The translations under genes and the position numbers were made by a program. From NCBI GenBank assembly GCA_003488525.1, contig DNLG01000092.1, positions 442 to 21,682 on the forward strand: a stretch of DNA of 21,241 bases, in the 5' to 3' direction. Below the pieces are notes generated by a model. The model saw only the letters and a program-made list of their open reading frames with translations, made no database searches and was not told the DNA's origin. This DNA comes from Bacteroidota bacterium (lineage in GTDB: Bacteria; Bacteroidota; Ignavibacteria; Kapaibacteriales; Kapaibacteriaceae). This document shows, piece by piece, positions 1 through 7,916 of this stretch; the stretch's first letter is position 1; each line of letters opens with the position of its first letter.

Positions 1-1
1 G

Positions 2-940
2 TTCACGCTTGATGGCGATGTGCTTTTCGGTGCGGACGGCGCTTTCAGTCAGGTGCGCGGACGTATGCAGATCACCGACCGGTTTAACTACTCTCAGTCC
101 TACATCGAGCACAGCTACAAGGAGCTTCATATCCCGGCGGATCAGGCAGGGGGCTTCCGGATCGAGAAGAACGTGCTGCATATCTGGCCGCGACACAGCT
201 TCATGATGATCGGGCTGCCCAATGTCGACGGTAGCTTTACATGCACGCTTTTCCTGGCACATAAGGGTCCGGTCTCCTTTGAGCAGCTCACCACGCCGCA
301 AGCCGTTCGTGGTTTCTTCGAGGAATACTTTGCCGACTCGATTCCCCTGATGCCCTCACTGCTCGATGACTTCGCCTCCAATCCGGAATCATCCCTCGTT
401 ACGGTGCGCTGCAGTCCATGGGTGCTGCAGGACCGCGTAGCGCTTATTGGCGACGCGGCACACGCGATCGTTCCGTTCTACGGTCAGGGCATGAACTGCG
501 GATTTGAAGACTGCCGTATTCTGATGGAGTGTCTCGATGTCTATGGCGATGACTGGACATCGGCGCTGCGTGAGTATGAGCGCCTGCGCAAGCCGGCCGG
601 CGATGCGATCGCAGACCTTGCGCTGGAGAACTTTATCGAGATGCGCGACAAGGTGGCTGATGTGCGGTTTCTTTGGCGAAAGAAGATCGAAGCGTGGATC
701 CACGCTGAGTACCCATCGAAGCTCATCCCGCTCTACACGATGGTCACGTTCTCGAGCGACATTCCCTACAACGAGGCACTGCGCGTTGGACGTGAACAAG
801 ATGTGCTGATGGAACAGATCATGTCCATCCCGGCCGTAATCGCTGACTGGACATCTGACGCAGCTCGGGCAGAGATCCGTTCAGTGATGACATCACGCCC
901 GGATGTGATCATCGCCTCTGGATCACCACCTCAGCGCTGA
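2..940 (+). CDS. kmo: kynurenine 3-monooxygenase, 5' end missing
   Basis: FAD-dependent hydroxylase that converts L-kynurenine to 3-hydroxykynurenine with NADPH and O2, on the route from tryptophan to quinolinate and NAD. The reading frame is open from base 2, so the start and the N-terminal Rossmann motif lie outside the window; about 312 residues of a protein usually near 450 are visible. Family signs are the LHIWPR...FMMIGLPN...SFTCTLF block (about bases 176-250), which matches KMO closely, and the FAD-ribityl motif VALIGDAAHAIVPFYGQGMN (about 437-496; its Asp is codon 452-454). The KMO-specific first block separates it from other aromatic hydroxylases such as UbiH. Its stop overlaps the stop of the convergent surface-protein gene by 10 bases. 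No kynureninase or 3-hydroxyanthranilate dioxygenase gene is in view; they could lie upstream. Confidence 0.9.
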   Translation, partial: FTLDGDVLFGADGAFSQVRGRMQITDRFNYSQSYIEHSYKELHIPADQAGGFRIEKNVLHIWPRHSFMMIGLPNVDGSFTCTLFLAHKGPVSFEQLTTPQAVRGFFEEYFADSIPLMPSLLDDFASNPESSLVTVRCSPWVLQDRVALIGDAAHAIVPFYGQGMNCGFEDCRILMECLDVYGDDWTSALREYERLRKPAGDAIADLALENFIEMRDKVADVRFLWRKKIEAWIHAEYPSKLIPLYTMVTFSSDIPYNEALRVGREQDVLMEQIMSIPAVIADWTSDAARAEIRSVMTSRPDVIIASGSPPQR

Positions 941-3495
941 ATGATCAGCGGCATATTCACTGACCCTTCCTCTGCGGTGAGTCTCAGCAGGTACCTGCCG
1001 GCAGCAATGGGTGGCAGGTGAATTGTGATCATCGGCGGCGTCGGACCCGCAAACTCTCCGGCAGCGACGGTCATGCCGAGTGCATCCATCACGGACCAGT
1101 CAAGCCCCCTGGCAAGTGACTCGCCAAGGTCTACCGTCACGACATCGTCCGCTGGATTCGGGTGCGCCTGGAAGCGGTCGCGACCAAGAAACCGCACGGC
1201 TCGACGTGAAGAACCGCAGGGCATTCCGACAGTAAGCCTTCCCGTATCGGCTCGAGTGGCTGGCCCACCGAGCGGACGGTTCCACACAGCCTGCTCGATC
1301 GTGATCGGACACTCAGAGATGCCCGCCAGAAGTGTCATACCGTCAAGCTCTGCAATGACAGACGACAGCTGCGTGATTTCGACCGAGGGAATCGTCAGCT
1401 CGATAAGACGCAGTGATCGATTAGGATCAATTGTTGAACCGGTGATCGTGGCCCCACGAGCTGTTGTCGCGTCAAACAGCCGAGCGTCAATTCCAATCAC
1501 AAGACGCAGCCCAACACCACGAATGTCCGCCGTGGGTGTTTCTAACCGCGCCCCAATCGGAATCGTGACGAACTCGGCCGGCCGAGCGGTGCTGACCTGT
1601 GGTAGTGAAAAGATCACTCGATCAGCTGTAACATCAGCAGAGGTTCGAATGAATGCTGTTGCCGTGCACGGAGAGCTCACCTCGAGCCGGATACTGTCAC
1701 GCAGCGACATCACTCTGCTGGCAAGAAACTCAAGATCCACACGTGCAGAGTCGCCCGGCAGCACTACGATCGGTGGAGCATTGCCAATGACGCGCACGTC
1801 AGGGGGCGGAAGTATCTGCGAAACCGAAATTGATTCGGTGTTGACGTTGCGGATGACAAAGCTGGAGCGAAGATTTACTCCGATCTCTGTCGTACCGAAG
1901 TTTACGTCAGGACCCGCAACGATCCGGGCGCTGCGAACGCCAACGTCAACCGACTGCGGCGGACGCACGCAACCGGCGCTATCGGAGACGGTCACTGCAT
2001 AGCGACCCGCCGAACGAACGCTGATCACTCGACCACTCTCACCGGTACTCCAGCGATAGTCAGCAAAGCCATCGCTGGCCGTCAGCACCACCGTATTGCC
2101 GTCGCAGACGGTATCGGCGCCGGCAATGCTGAGTACAGGGTTGGTTGGCATTCTCCATGAAAATGGCGTTACCACGATGCCGGAGTCACCAGCGGTGGCA
2201 CCCCAGGGTCGACGAAACACACTTGGTCCGGTTTCGAACGACACATGCACGCCCGGCAGGCCCCCGGCGGCAAGAACGGAGATGTTCGGGTTGGATCGCG
2301 GGATCAAGGCAATGCCACCCCCGCCGCCGCCGCCCGGACCATTGGGCTGGTACCGCGCGCCAACGTGCCCGCCGTTGCCGCCGCGCACGTCGATCGTCAG
2401 CATGCCAACGATCTGCTGTGCCTCCACCATAACGCTGCCCCCGCCGCCGCCGCCACCCGTCCCGTCGCCGGGCTCAAGAGCAACACCATTGCGCCAGGCC
2501 GACGTGTCGCGGACGGTTTCGCCCTGACTCAGCAGCTTACCCGTGGTGGGCACGATGATCTGCGCACGGATCATGACGATCCCGCCACCATGAGCACCCG
2601 CCGTGCCCTGGTTGTTGTTCTGATGTCCGCCACCTCCGCCCCCTCCCATGAAGAGACGTTGCTGAGCAACGTATCTGGCAAGACCGCCGCCGGCACGTCC
2701 GCCTGAACCGATATACGGGTCGCAAAGTGATGACGCATCACCACCGTTGCCGCCGCGTCCCCCTCCGCCGCCACCTGCACCACCGGCATTTGCACCGTTG
2801 CCACCACCACCACCGTTAGCTGCTGAGCCTTTGGCGCAGATGTCCTGACCCGTGGTACTTGAGGCAATGTTTTCGCCTTTCTGTCCGCCATCTCCACTTG
2901 TCAACGGGGCTGTCCAGACCCGATTGTTGCAGATGTCCTTCTTCACCGACACGCTTCCGCCGCGGAAGCCACGTGCCGTTGCCGTCACATCCGCGTCGAG
3001 CGAGAGGGTCTTATCAACGTCGATCGCCACCACGCCCCCTGTGCGACCATTCCATGGCTGAGGGACAACGGTGCTCGCGATCTGAGCGTCCACGTGTCGA
3101 GACACGCGTACCAGCTGAACACGTCCACGTGGATCATAGGTGTGTACCCAGGGTGCGGTAAAGATCACCGAATCACCGCTCACACGCTCAACGGTCAGAT
3201 ACTCCATTGCACCGGCACCGTTGAGGTTCACAATGGCACCAAACGTCGAATCATCCTGTGTGATGATCTCTGCCCCCTGCATCTGGATCATCACCACCCT
3301 GTCGCCGCTGGCAAGTATTGTTGCCGAGTCCGCCACTCGTACGGTGCGCAGACACGGGACCACCTGCGTCACCTCCAGGTAGCGATTCACGACGCCACGG
3401 AGCTGGTCAAAGGTCGGCTGCGACAGTTCCTGCGCATCAAGGCCTGAGGCCATGATGACAAGTAAGAGAGCGCCAGTGAGAAGAGATGCGGGCAT
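931..3495 (-). CDS. poly-glycine T9SS-secreted surface protein (854 aa)
   Basis: Large secreted protein of unknown function. Residues 1-21 form a signal peptide. About 50-220 is an N-terminal beta-rich domain (VVMIQMQGAEI, PWNGRTGGVVAIDV, ARGFRGG) typical of big Bacteroidetes surface proteins. About 225-400 is a glycine-rich region with four poly-Gly tracts. About 455-518 is an Ig/PKD-like repeat (CDGNTVVLTASDGFADYRWSTGES). About 525-620 resembles an ASH/choice-of-anchor-D module (VNFGTTEIG...VLPGDSARV). About 623-758 looks cohesin-like (weak call). About 777-854 is a T9SS type A sorting domain (HPNPADDVVTVDLGE...AGRYLLRLT). T9SS would move it across the outer membrane and remove the C-terminal domain. 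The ATG at 3495 gives a good signal peptide. It is divergent from the LD-carboxypeptidase gene across 37 bases. Adhesin or sheath roles are possible but not shown. Confidence 0.85.
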   Translation of the reverse strand: MPASLLTGALLLVIMASGLDAQELSQPTFDQLRGVVNRYLEVTQVVPCLRTVRVADSATILASGDRVVMIQMQGAEIITQDDSTFGAIVNLNGAGAMEYLTVERVSGDSVIFTAPWVHTYDPRGRVQLVRVSRHVDAQIASTVVPQPWNGRTGGVVAIDVDKTLSLDADVTATARGFRGGSVSVKKDICNNRVWTAPLTSGDGGQKGENIASSTTGQDICAKGSAANGGGGGNGANAGGAGGGGGGRGGNGGDASSLCDPYIGSGGRAGGGLARYVAQQRLFMGGGGGGGHQNNNQGTAGAHGGGIVMIRAQIIVPTTGKLLSQGETVRDTSAWRNGVALEPGDGTGGGGGGGSVMVEAQQIVGMLTIDVRGGNGGHVGARYQPNGPGGGGGGGIALIPRSNPNISVLAAGGLPGVHVSFETGPSVFRRPWGATAGDSGIVVTPFSWRMPTNPVLSIAGADTVCDGNTVVLTASDGFADYRWSTGESGRVISVRSAGRYAVTVSDSAGCVRPPQSVDVGVRSARIVAGPDVNFGTTEIGVNLRSSFVIRNVNTESISVSQILPPPDVRVIGNAPPIVVLPGDSARVDLEFLASRVMSLRDSIRLEVSSPCTATAFIRTSADVTADRVIFSLPQVSTARPAEFVTIPIGARLETPTADIRGVGLRLVIGIDARLFDATTARGATITGSTIDPNRSLRLIELTIPSVEITQLSSVIAELDGMTLLAGISECPITIEQAVWNRPLGGPATRADTGRLTVGMPCGSSRRAVRFLGRDRFQAHPNPADDVVTVDLGESLARGLDWSVMDALGMTVAAGEFAGPTPPMITIHLPPIAAGRYLLRLTAEEGSVNMPLIIQR
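2314..2814 (-). repeat. poly-glycine coding tracts (low-complexity DNA)
   Basis: Four clusters of consecutive Gly codons lie within the surface-protein gene: about 2739-2814 (residues 228-253, interrupted by Asn, Ala and Arg), 2626-2646 (284-290), 2437-2457 (347-353) and 2314-2334 (388-394). At DNA level they read as repeated ccg/ccgcc units on the + strand. They explain several spurious open frames on the opposite strand. Such tracts may form polyglycine-II helices, and the DNA is prone to slippage; both points are inference. Confidence 0.8.
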
Positions 3496-3515
3496 CTTGC
3501 GGAATAGCGCAAATT

Positions 3516-3528
3516 ACCCAACTTGGGT
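3516..3528. promoter_or_regulatory. 13-base palindrome in a divergent promoter gap
   Basis: ACCCAACTTGGGT is a perfect inverted repeat with 6-base arms around a central C. It lies in the 37-base gap between the divergently read surface-protein gene (start 3495) and the LD-carboxypeptidase gene (start 3533). The position fits an operator acting on one or both promoters, but a 6-base-arm palindrome is short and could be chance. No regulator gene is adjacent. Confidence 0.3.
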
Positions 3529-3532
3529 TCCT

Positions 3533-4474
3533 ATGCGGGTGATACGTCCAGTAGCTCTACCACGGAATGCCACGATCGGCATCGTCTCTCCTTCGTCGCC
3601 ACAGCGCGATGAGGCACGACTTCAGCGCGGCATTCGCTACCTCCAATCGCTCGGATACTCGGTCAAACTCGGCACTCACGTGCTTGCAACGCACGGTGGC
3701 TACCTGGCCGGCACGGATGAGCAGCGAGCAGAGGATCTGCATGCCATGTTTCGCGATCCGCAGGTTGATGCCGTCTTCTGCGCAAGGGGCGGATACGGAT
3801 GTGCAAGGTTATTGCCTCTGCTGGACTTCTCGGTCTTCCGCCGACATCCGAAGATCTTCGTTGGCTTCAGTGATGTTACCGTTCTGCAAATGGCGCTGCT
3901 TAAGCGTACCGGGCTTGTGACGTTCAGCGGCGCAATGCCCAGTGTTGATATGGCAGATGGTTTTGATCCCCGATCAGAAGAGCAGTTCTGGCGCGTTCTC
4001 ACTTCACGTCGACCCTTGGGCACTCTCTACCAGCCGAATCCGCTTGGCGTGATTCGTCGCGGCGACGCACGCGGTCGACTCATGGGTGGCAATCTGAGCG
4101 TGCTCGTGAGTCTGCTTGGCACCGGATATCTGCCACCACTCGGCAACTCCATTCTTGCGCTCGAAGACGTTGGCGAGGCAACATATCGCATTGATCGAAT
4201 GCTCGTTCAGCTGGCCTATGCAACGCGTGCGATGCCGGCCGCCGGGACGGTGTACGGTTCATGGTCGCAGCCTCACGCGTCGGCGCATTCAACACCGCAC
4301 CGCGATGTGCATGATGTCCTCAGCGAACGAATGGATCTGGCTTCGGGTCCGATCCTCAGTGGTCTGATGTATGGTCATCAGGCGGAGAAGTTCACTCTGC
4401 CTCTTGGTGTGGAGGCCCGACTGCGCTCGGCACGGGGCGGATCGCTGAGTCTGCTCGAAGCCGCCGTCGTCTGA
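3533..4474 (+). CDS. LD-carboxypeptidase, peptidase family S66
   Basis: Muramoyltetrapeptide carboxypeptidase (LdcA-like) that removes the terminal D-Ala from murein tetrapeptides during peptidoglycan recycling. With the ATG at 3533 the protein is 313 residues, normal for S66. The catalytic triad is visible: nucleophile Ser113 in GFSDVT, Glu211 in LALEDVGE and His282 in YGHQAEKFTLPLG. The family block CARGGYGCARLLPLLDF (83-99) is also present. An in-frame ATG at 3452 is rejected because it would overlap the divergent gene and add 27 residues unlike the family. There is no signal peptide, so it is probably cytoplasmic. It is convergent, with 7 bases between, with a BadF-family sugar kinase that may also act on murein sugars. 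Confidence 0.9.
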   Translation: MRVIRPVALPRNATIGIVSPSSPQRDEARLQRGIRYLQSLGYSVKLGTHVLATHGGYLAGTDEQRAEDLHAMFRDPQVDAVFCARGGYGCARLLPLLDFSVFRRHPKIFVGFSDVTVLQMALLKRTGLVTFSGAMPSVDMADGFDPRSEEQFWRVLTSRRPLGTLYQPNPLGVIRRGDARGRLMGGNLSVLVSLLGTGYLPPLGNSILALEDVGEATYRIDRMLVQLAYATRAMPAAGTVYGSWSQPHASAHSTPHRDVHDVLSERMDLASGPILSGLMYGHQAEKFTLPLGVEARLRSARGGSLSLLEAAVV

Positions 4475-4481
4475 GTACGGC

Positions 4482-5393
4482 CTACACCGACGTCGTGGGC
4501 AGCTGTCCTGCTCGATGAATACGATCGACCAGCACGCCGATCACATCATGCAGTTTCGGCAGGGGGCGAGCGGCCAACCGCTCGACAAGCTCGCGGTACG
4601 TCTGGCTCTCAAACAGTGAACCGTAGAGGACGACTTCCACGTTCGCAGGAACGTTCTGAAGCAGCAGCGCAAGCTCTCGCGCCCCCTCCTGACGGATCTC
4701 GATCGCCGCGGCATCACCCTCGTCGGCATAGTACAGAACTGCCTGAGCCAAACGTGCCATCCGTGACGGATCGGATCGACGCAGTGCGTTCCGCACCGCA
4801 TCGTGATCGTCGGCATCGACGCGCAGCAAACTCGCCACCGGACGGATCAGCAGCGTTTCGGGTCCGCGCCCATCGAGCATGCGGGCAACCGCTCCGGATG
4901 CCCGGCGTCCTAACCAGTACCCACCACCGGCGTCGTCGACCGCGTGACCCCAGCCGCCAACACGCTGCAACAGACCATCAGCATCGCGCATCAGCATCAT
5001 CGAGCCCGTTCCACCGATAAGGACAGCTCCAACATCAGTGCCAAAGGCAGACGTCAGAAGCAGCTCAGCATCGGATAAGAGAACCAATGGTACATGGTCG
5101 GTCGAAACGTACTGCGTCCAGGCCGACATGAACGCGTCGCTGTACTCATATCTCTCACGCTCCGACCATACTCCCGCCATGCCGACGATGACGCCATCGA
5201 GCATGACGTCGGCCTCATCGACGGCGGTATGTGTGCCGAGAAATGAACCGAGCATAAGGCATAACTGGTCGGTTCGGAGATCGCCCCGAAGGGGCTTGAC
5301 CGAGGGTAGCTCAGCGCGGGCAGCGATCCGCCCGTCAACACAGAGAGCAACGTCAGTGCCGGTTGCTCCGCCATCGACCACCAGCAGACGCAT
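4482..5393 (-). CDS. BadF/BadG/BcrA/BcrD-type ATPase, N-acetylglucosamine-kinase-like
   Basis: ASKHA-fold kinase of 303 residues, most like N-acetylglucosamine kinases of the BadF ATPase family (PF01869), which phosphorylate amino sugars with ATP. Visible motifs are phosphate-1 VVDGGATGTDVAL (5-17), a likely catalytic-base Asp108 in LLSDAELLLTSAFG, phosphate-2 VLIGGTGSMMLMRD (124-137) and GGWGHAVDDAGGGYWLGRRA (146-165), which replaces the usual GDEGSGYW. I start at the ATG at 5393, giving a family-like N-terminus (MRLLVVDGG) two bases after the preceding stop. The longer frame from 5438 would overlap the upstream gene. Close spacing suggests cotranscription with the DUF3108 gene. The substrate is inferred; glucosamine or another sugar is possible. 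No MurQ or transporter is visible. Confidence 0.75.
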   Translation of the reverse strand: MRLLVVDGGATGTDVALCVDGRIAARAELPSVKPLRGDLRTDQLCLMLGSFLGTHTAVDEADVMLDGVIVGMAGVWSERERYEYSDAFMSAWTQYVSTDHVPLVLLSDAELLLTSAFGTDVGAVLIGGTGSMMLMRDADGLLQRVGGWGHAVDDAGGGYWLGRRASGAVARMLDGRGPETLLIRPVASLLRVDADDHDAVRNALRRSDPSRMARLAQAVLYYADEGDAAAIEIRQEGARELALLLQNVPANVEVVLYGSLFESQTYRELVERLAARPLPKLHDVIGVLVDRIHRAGQLPTTSV

Positions 5394-5395
5394 TG

Positions 5396-6181
5396 CTACG
5401 AGTCGGCGCGAGGAGGCGTCCATGAGCCCCGTTTCCACGACTGCAACTCAATGGTCACCGAGCCGACATAGACCTTCATCTTGGCCTTGATTGGCACGCG
5501 GGCATTGTCATCGCTGAACCAGCCCTCAAAGAGACCACTAAGGCCATAGATACCGGTCCAGTTGGCCTGACCATCCAGATAGAGCGTCTTGACCGGGTAG
5601 TTGACGGCATCGATCTCCACCGAGCTCTTGGTGCCACGGAAGTTGACGACGGTGTTCACCGTGTCTTCCATAATGATCGTTGGCAGGCGGATGGTCTTCT
5701 TCGCACCGACAAGGTTCCGTGCCGTGAACAGCAGAGAGCTGCCATCATTGTAACGCTTAGCGATCGTGTAGGACTTCGATCCTACCTTCTGCTTTTCGCG
5801 AAACTTGTCCATCACCAGGGTTCTACTCGGATAGTCCAGGACATACTGATCGAACTCCCACTTGCCGCCTTCGATCTCCGTATTGGCCGTAAAATGGCGC
5901 GAGTAGGTGATCGACGTATCCATCCAGGACTCGTAGATCGAATTCAGCGACACAAAGGGAATGTTTGGACTGGACTTTATAAAGACCTTTACCTTTGCAA
6001 CGCGCTCACCATTTCGGGTGGTATATCCTTCTACCACGGACTTAATGGTGCCGAGCGTGATGTTCAAGTACGAAACTCGGTATGTGAGCTCTTCGCCGGG
6101 AAAGATCAGATCCTGTGCATTGCTACGTGCTGCTCCAAAGGCAATCAGCACAAAAAGGCAGAGAAATGATAGATGCTTCAT
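5396..6181 (-). CDS. DUF3108 periplasmic/envelope protein (261 aa)
   Basis: Secreted protein of the DUF3108 family (PF11306), whose function is unknown. Residues 1-22 form a signal peptide (hydrophobic core FLCLFVLIAFGA, cut after SNA). The family start follows at once: FPGEELTYRVSYLNITLGT (27-45). The typical end is LSGLFEGWFSDDNARVPIKA (about 214-233), then a beta-strand-rich tail. It sits 2 bases before the sugar kinase start and 40 bases after the S41 protease stop, so the three genes probably form one leftward unit. Members in Gram-negatives are generally envelope proteins; which substrate or partner applies here cannot be read from the sequence. Confidence 0.85.
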   Translation of the reverse strand: MKHLSFLCLFVLIAFGAARSNAQDLIFPGEELTYRVSYLNITLGTIKSVVEGYTTRNGERVAKVKVFIKSSPNIPFVSLNSIYESWMDTSITYSRHFTANTEIEGGKWEFDQYVLDYPSRTLVMDKFREKQKVGSKSYTIAKRYNDGSSLLFTARNLVGAKKTIRLPTIIMEDTVNTVVNFRGTKSSVEIDAVNYPVKTLYLDGQANWTGIYGLSGLFEGWFSDDNARVPIKAKMKVYVGSVTIELQSWKRGSWTPPRADS

Positions 6182-6221
6182 GAAGGGGCGGGAATAGTGC
6201 GCAGATGTTTGTGTCGGATCC

Positions 6222-7841
6222 TTAACGGACGCGAGCGATCTTCATGGCCTCGGGGAAAAGCGTGAGCGCTTTCTTGACCTGCTTGTCCATGGAGAGCATC
6301 ACCGAAGTAAAGCCATTGTTGTTGAAGACCGTGCGGCCGACGTAGGCCTTGATGGCAAGACGGAGATACTCTGAATCCTCCGTGTACTGCGCGTCATCCC
6401 ACTCGATGGACTTTTCCTTTGCCAGATCCTTCAGCCGGTCCATGTCGGCCTGACTGACGGAAAACTCGCGCATGAACTTGGCCATGTTGGCTCCGTACGT
6501 AGCCCGAATATCCTTACCACGGGTCCGCATGATCTGGTCGGCCATCTCCCAGAAGAGGTTCTTGGAGCGGATCGCACGCGAGAGCTTATTGATCGTATCC
6601 TGCTTAACGATGTAATCCGGTGTGATACCGCCACCACCGAGCACTGTGCGGCCGCTTGCCGTCTTGAACTTCGGACGAGACTTTGTGGAGTCGTCGCTGG
6701 TGTGGTCGATATTGTCGCCCTCCTCACCCTCATCACGGCCTTCACCGGCGTAGTACTTGTCCTTATCGTCATACGGACGCTGGATCAATCGTCCCGACGG
6801 GGTGTAATAGCGTGAAATCGTCAGACGGAAGGCCGAACCGTCACCGAGCGGATACTGGCGCTGGACAAGCCCCTTTCCAAACGATGTCTCACCGACGACC
6901 AGACCACGGTCCAGATCCTGTATGGCGCCGGAAACGATCTCGCTGGCCGATGCTGAACCACCGTTAACCAGAACGATCAGAGGAATATTCTCCAGCACAC
7001 CCCCGGGGGTTGACCAGAAGTCTTCATCAAATTCCGGACGACGGCCCTTGGTGTAAACGAGTTTGTTTCCATCGGAAATGAACTCGTCCGAGATCTTGAA
7101 AGCCTGATCAAGGTATCCACCGGGGTTATAGCGCAGATCGAAGAGCAGCTTTTTCATGCCCTGATTGCGCAGCACGCGCGCGGCATTGAGTACTTCCTCG
7201 TGCGTTGTGGCCATGAAGCGGTTAACCGTGATGTATCCAACATCGGTCCCCTCGATCATGAAGTAGGCATCAACCGAGTTCACGGGGATCTTGTCGCGGA
7301 TCACGTCGAACACCAGAAGATCTTTCTCTCCCGAACGCTTGATATGCAGCTTAACAACGGTGCCCTTCGGTCCGCGCAGTTTCTTCGGTACCTGCTCACG
7401 TGTGACCTTCACGGATGACGTATCGTTGATCTTCACGATCTTGTCGCCGGCCATGATGCCGAGCGCCTCGCTCGGTCCGCCGATGATCGGCGTTACCACC
7501 GTGATCGTATCGCTGATAACATCGAACTCAACACCGATGCCTTCGAAGGAGCCACGGAAGTCTTCTTCGACCTTGACCATCTCCTTGGCGGTGATATAGA
7601 CCGAGTGCGGATCGAGCTCCTTGAGCATCCCACGGATGGCCGCTTCGGTCAGCTTCTGCGTGTCGACGTCTTCGACGTAATTCTTCACGGCCATCGACAG
7701 CACGTCGGAGAACTTCCGCGTCTGATCCATGACCGAGTCACCCGAAAGGACGGGCTGAACGACGAAGCCGAGGCCGATGCCGAAGAGAACGGCAAAGGCG
7801 GTGATGATTGAAAATCTGACGGCGGGTTTCTTCATGGGCAT
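6222..7841 (-). CDS. C-terminal processing protease, peptidase S41 (CtpA/Prc type)
   Basis: Periplasmic Ser/Lys protease of the tail-specific family, which trims or degrades envelope proteins. Of 539 residues, 9-30 form a membrane anchor or uncleaved signal. About 45-85 is the S41 N-terminal region (LKELDPHSVYI). About 88-170 is a PDZ domain (FEGIGVEFD...GIMAGDKIVKIND). The protease core follows, with Ser298 in GGSASASEI and Lys323 in GETSFGKGLVQ. The 25-residue spacing equals that of known family members. About 365-395 is an acidic hydrophilic insert. About 430-539 is a C-terminal extension (LFWEMADQIM...LFPEAMKIA). The start could be Met1 (7841) or Met3 (7835). A TAGTTTTG promoter match lies just upstream. 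It probably leads the unit with the DUF3108 and kinase genes. Confidence 0.93.
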   Translation of the reverse strand: MPMKKPAVRFSIITAFAVLFGIGLGFVVQPVLSGDSVMDQTRKFSDVLSMAVKNYVEDVDTQKLTEAAIRGMLKELDPHSVYITAKEMVKVEEDFRGSFEGIGVEFDVISDTITVVTPIIGGPSEALGIMAGDKIVKINDTSSVKVTREQVPKKLRGPKGTVVKLHIKRSGEKDLLVFDVIRDKIPVNSVDAYFMIEGTDVGYITVNRFMATTHEEVLNAARVLRNQGMKKLLFDLRYNPGGYLDQAFKISDEFISDGNKLVYTKGRRPEFDEDFWSTPGGVLENIPLIVLVNGGSASASEIVSGAIQDLDRGLVVGETSFGKGLVQRQYPLGDGSAFRLTISRYYTPSGRLIQRPYDDKDKYYAGEGRDEGEEGDNIDHTSDDSTKSRPKFKTASGRTVLGGGGITPDYIVKQDTINKLSRAIRSKNLFWEMADQIMRTRGKDIRATYGANMAKFMREFSVSQADMDRLKDLAKEKSIEWDDAQYTEDSEYLRLAIKAYVGRTVFNNNGFTSVMLSMDKQVKKALTLFPEAMKIARVR

Positions 7842-7858
7842 TGCGAGCGTACGGGACG

Positions 7859-7866
7859 CAAAACTA
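7859..7866 (-). promoter_or_regulatory. Bacteroidetes-type -7 element (TAGTTTTG) for the S41 unit
   Basis: Read on the minus strand this is TAGTTTTG, an exact match to the Bacteroidetes -7 consensus TAnnTTTG, in the 75-base gap before the S41 protease gene and pointing at it. A TTG lies 16 bases upstream (CAATTGTCGG), shorter than the roughly 19 bases usual for a -33 box. Transcription from it would leave a leader of only about 10-17 bases. Confidence 0.5.
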
Positions 7867-7916
7867 CGGAAAGGAATTCCGACAATTGACGGACAGGGGG
7901 CGTGTGGAGTGTGCTA

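Noticed and set aside
2096..2706. Several long + strand frames rich in Pro, Ala and Arg opposite the poly-glycine region
   Set aside because: They are the complement of repeated Gly codons of the minus-strand gene, with no family-like sequence and no plausible start context.
3452..3532. Upstream in-frame start for the LD-carboxypeptidase
   Set aside because: It would overlap the divergent gene's signal-peptide coding region and add residues unlike S66 proteins; the ATG at 3533 gives a normal N-terminus.
6197..6209. GATGTTTG on the + strand resembling a -7 element
   Set aside because: Both flanking genes read on the minus strand, so it would face away from any gene start.
7867..7881. CGGAA/TTCCG inverted repeat followed on the minus strand by TAGTTTTG, as a possible terminator
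   Set aside because: The stem is only 5 base pairs and the T-rich stretch is better explained as the S41 promoter.
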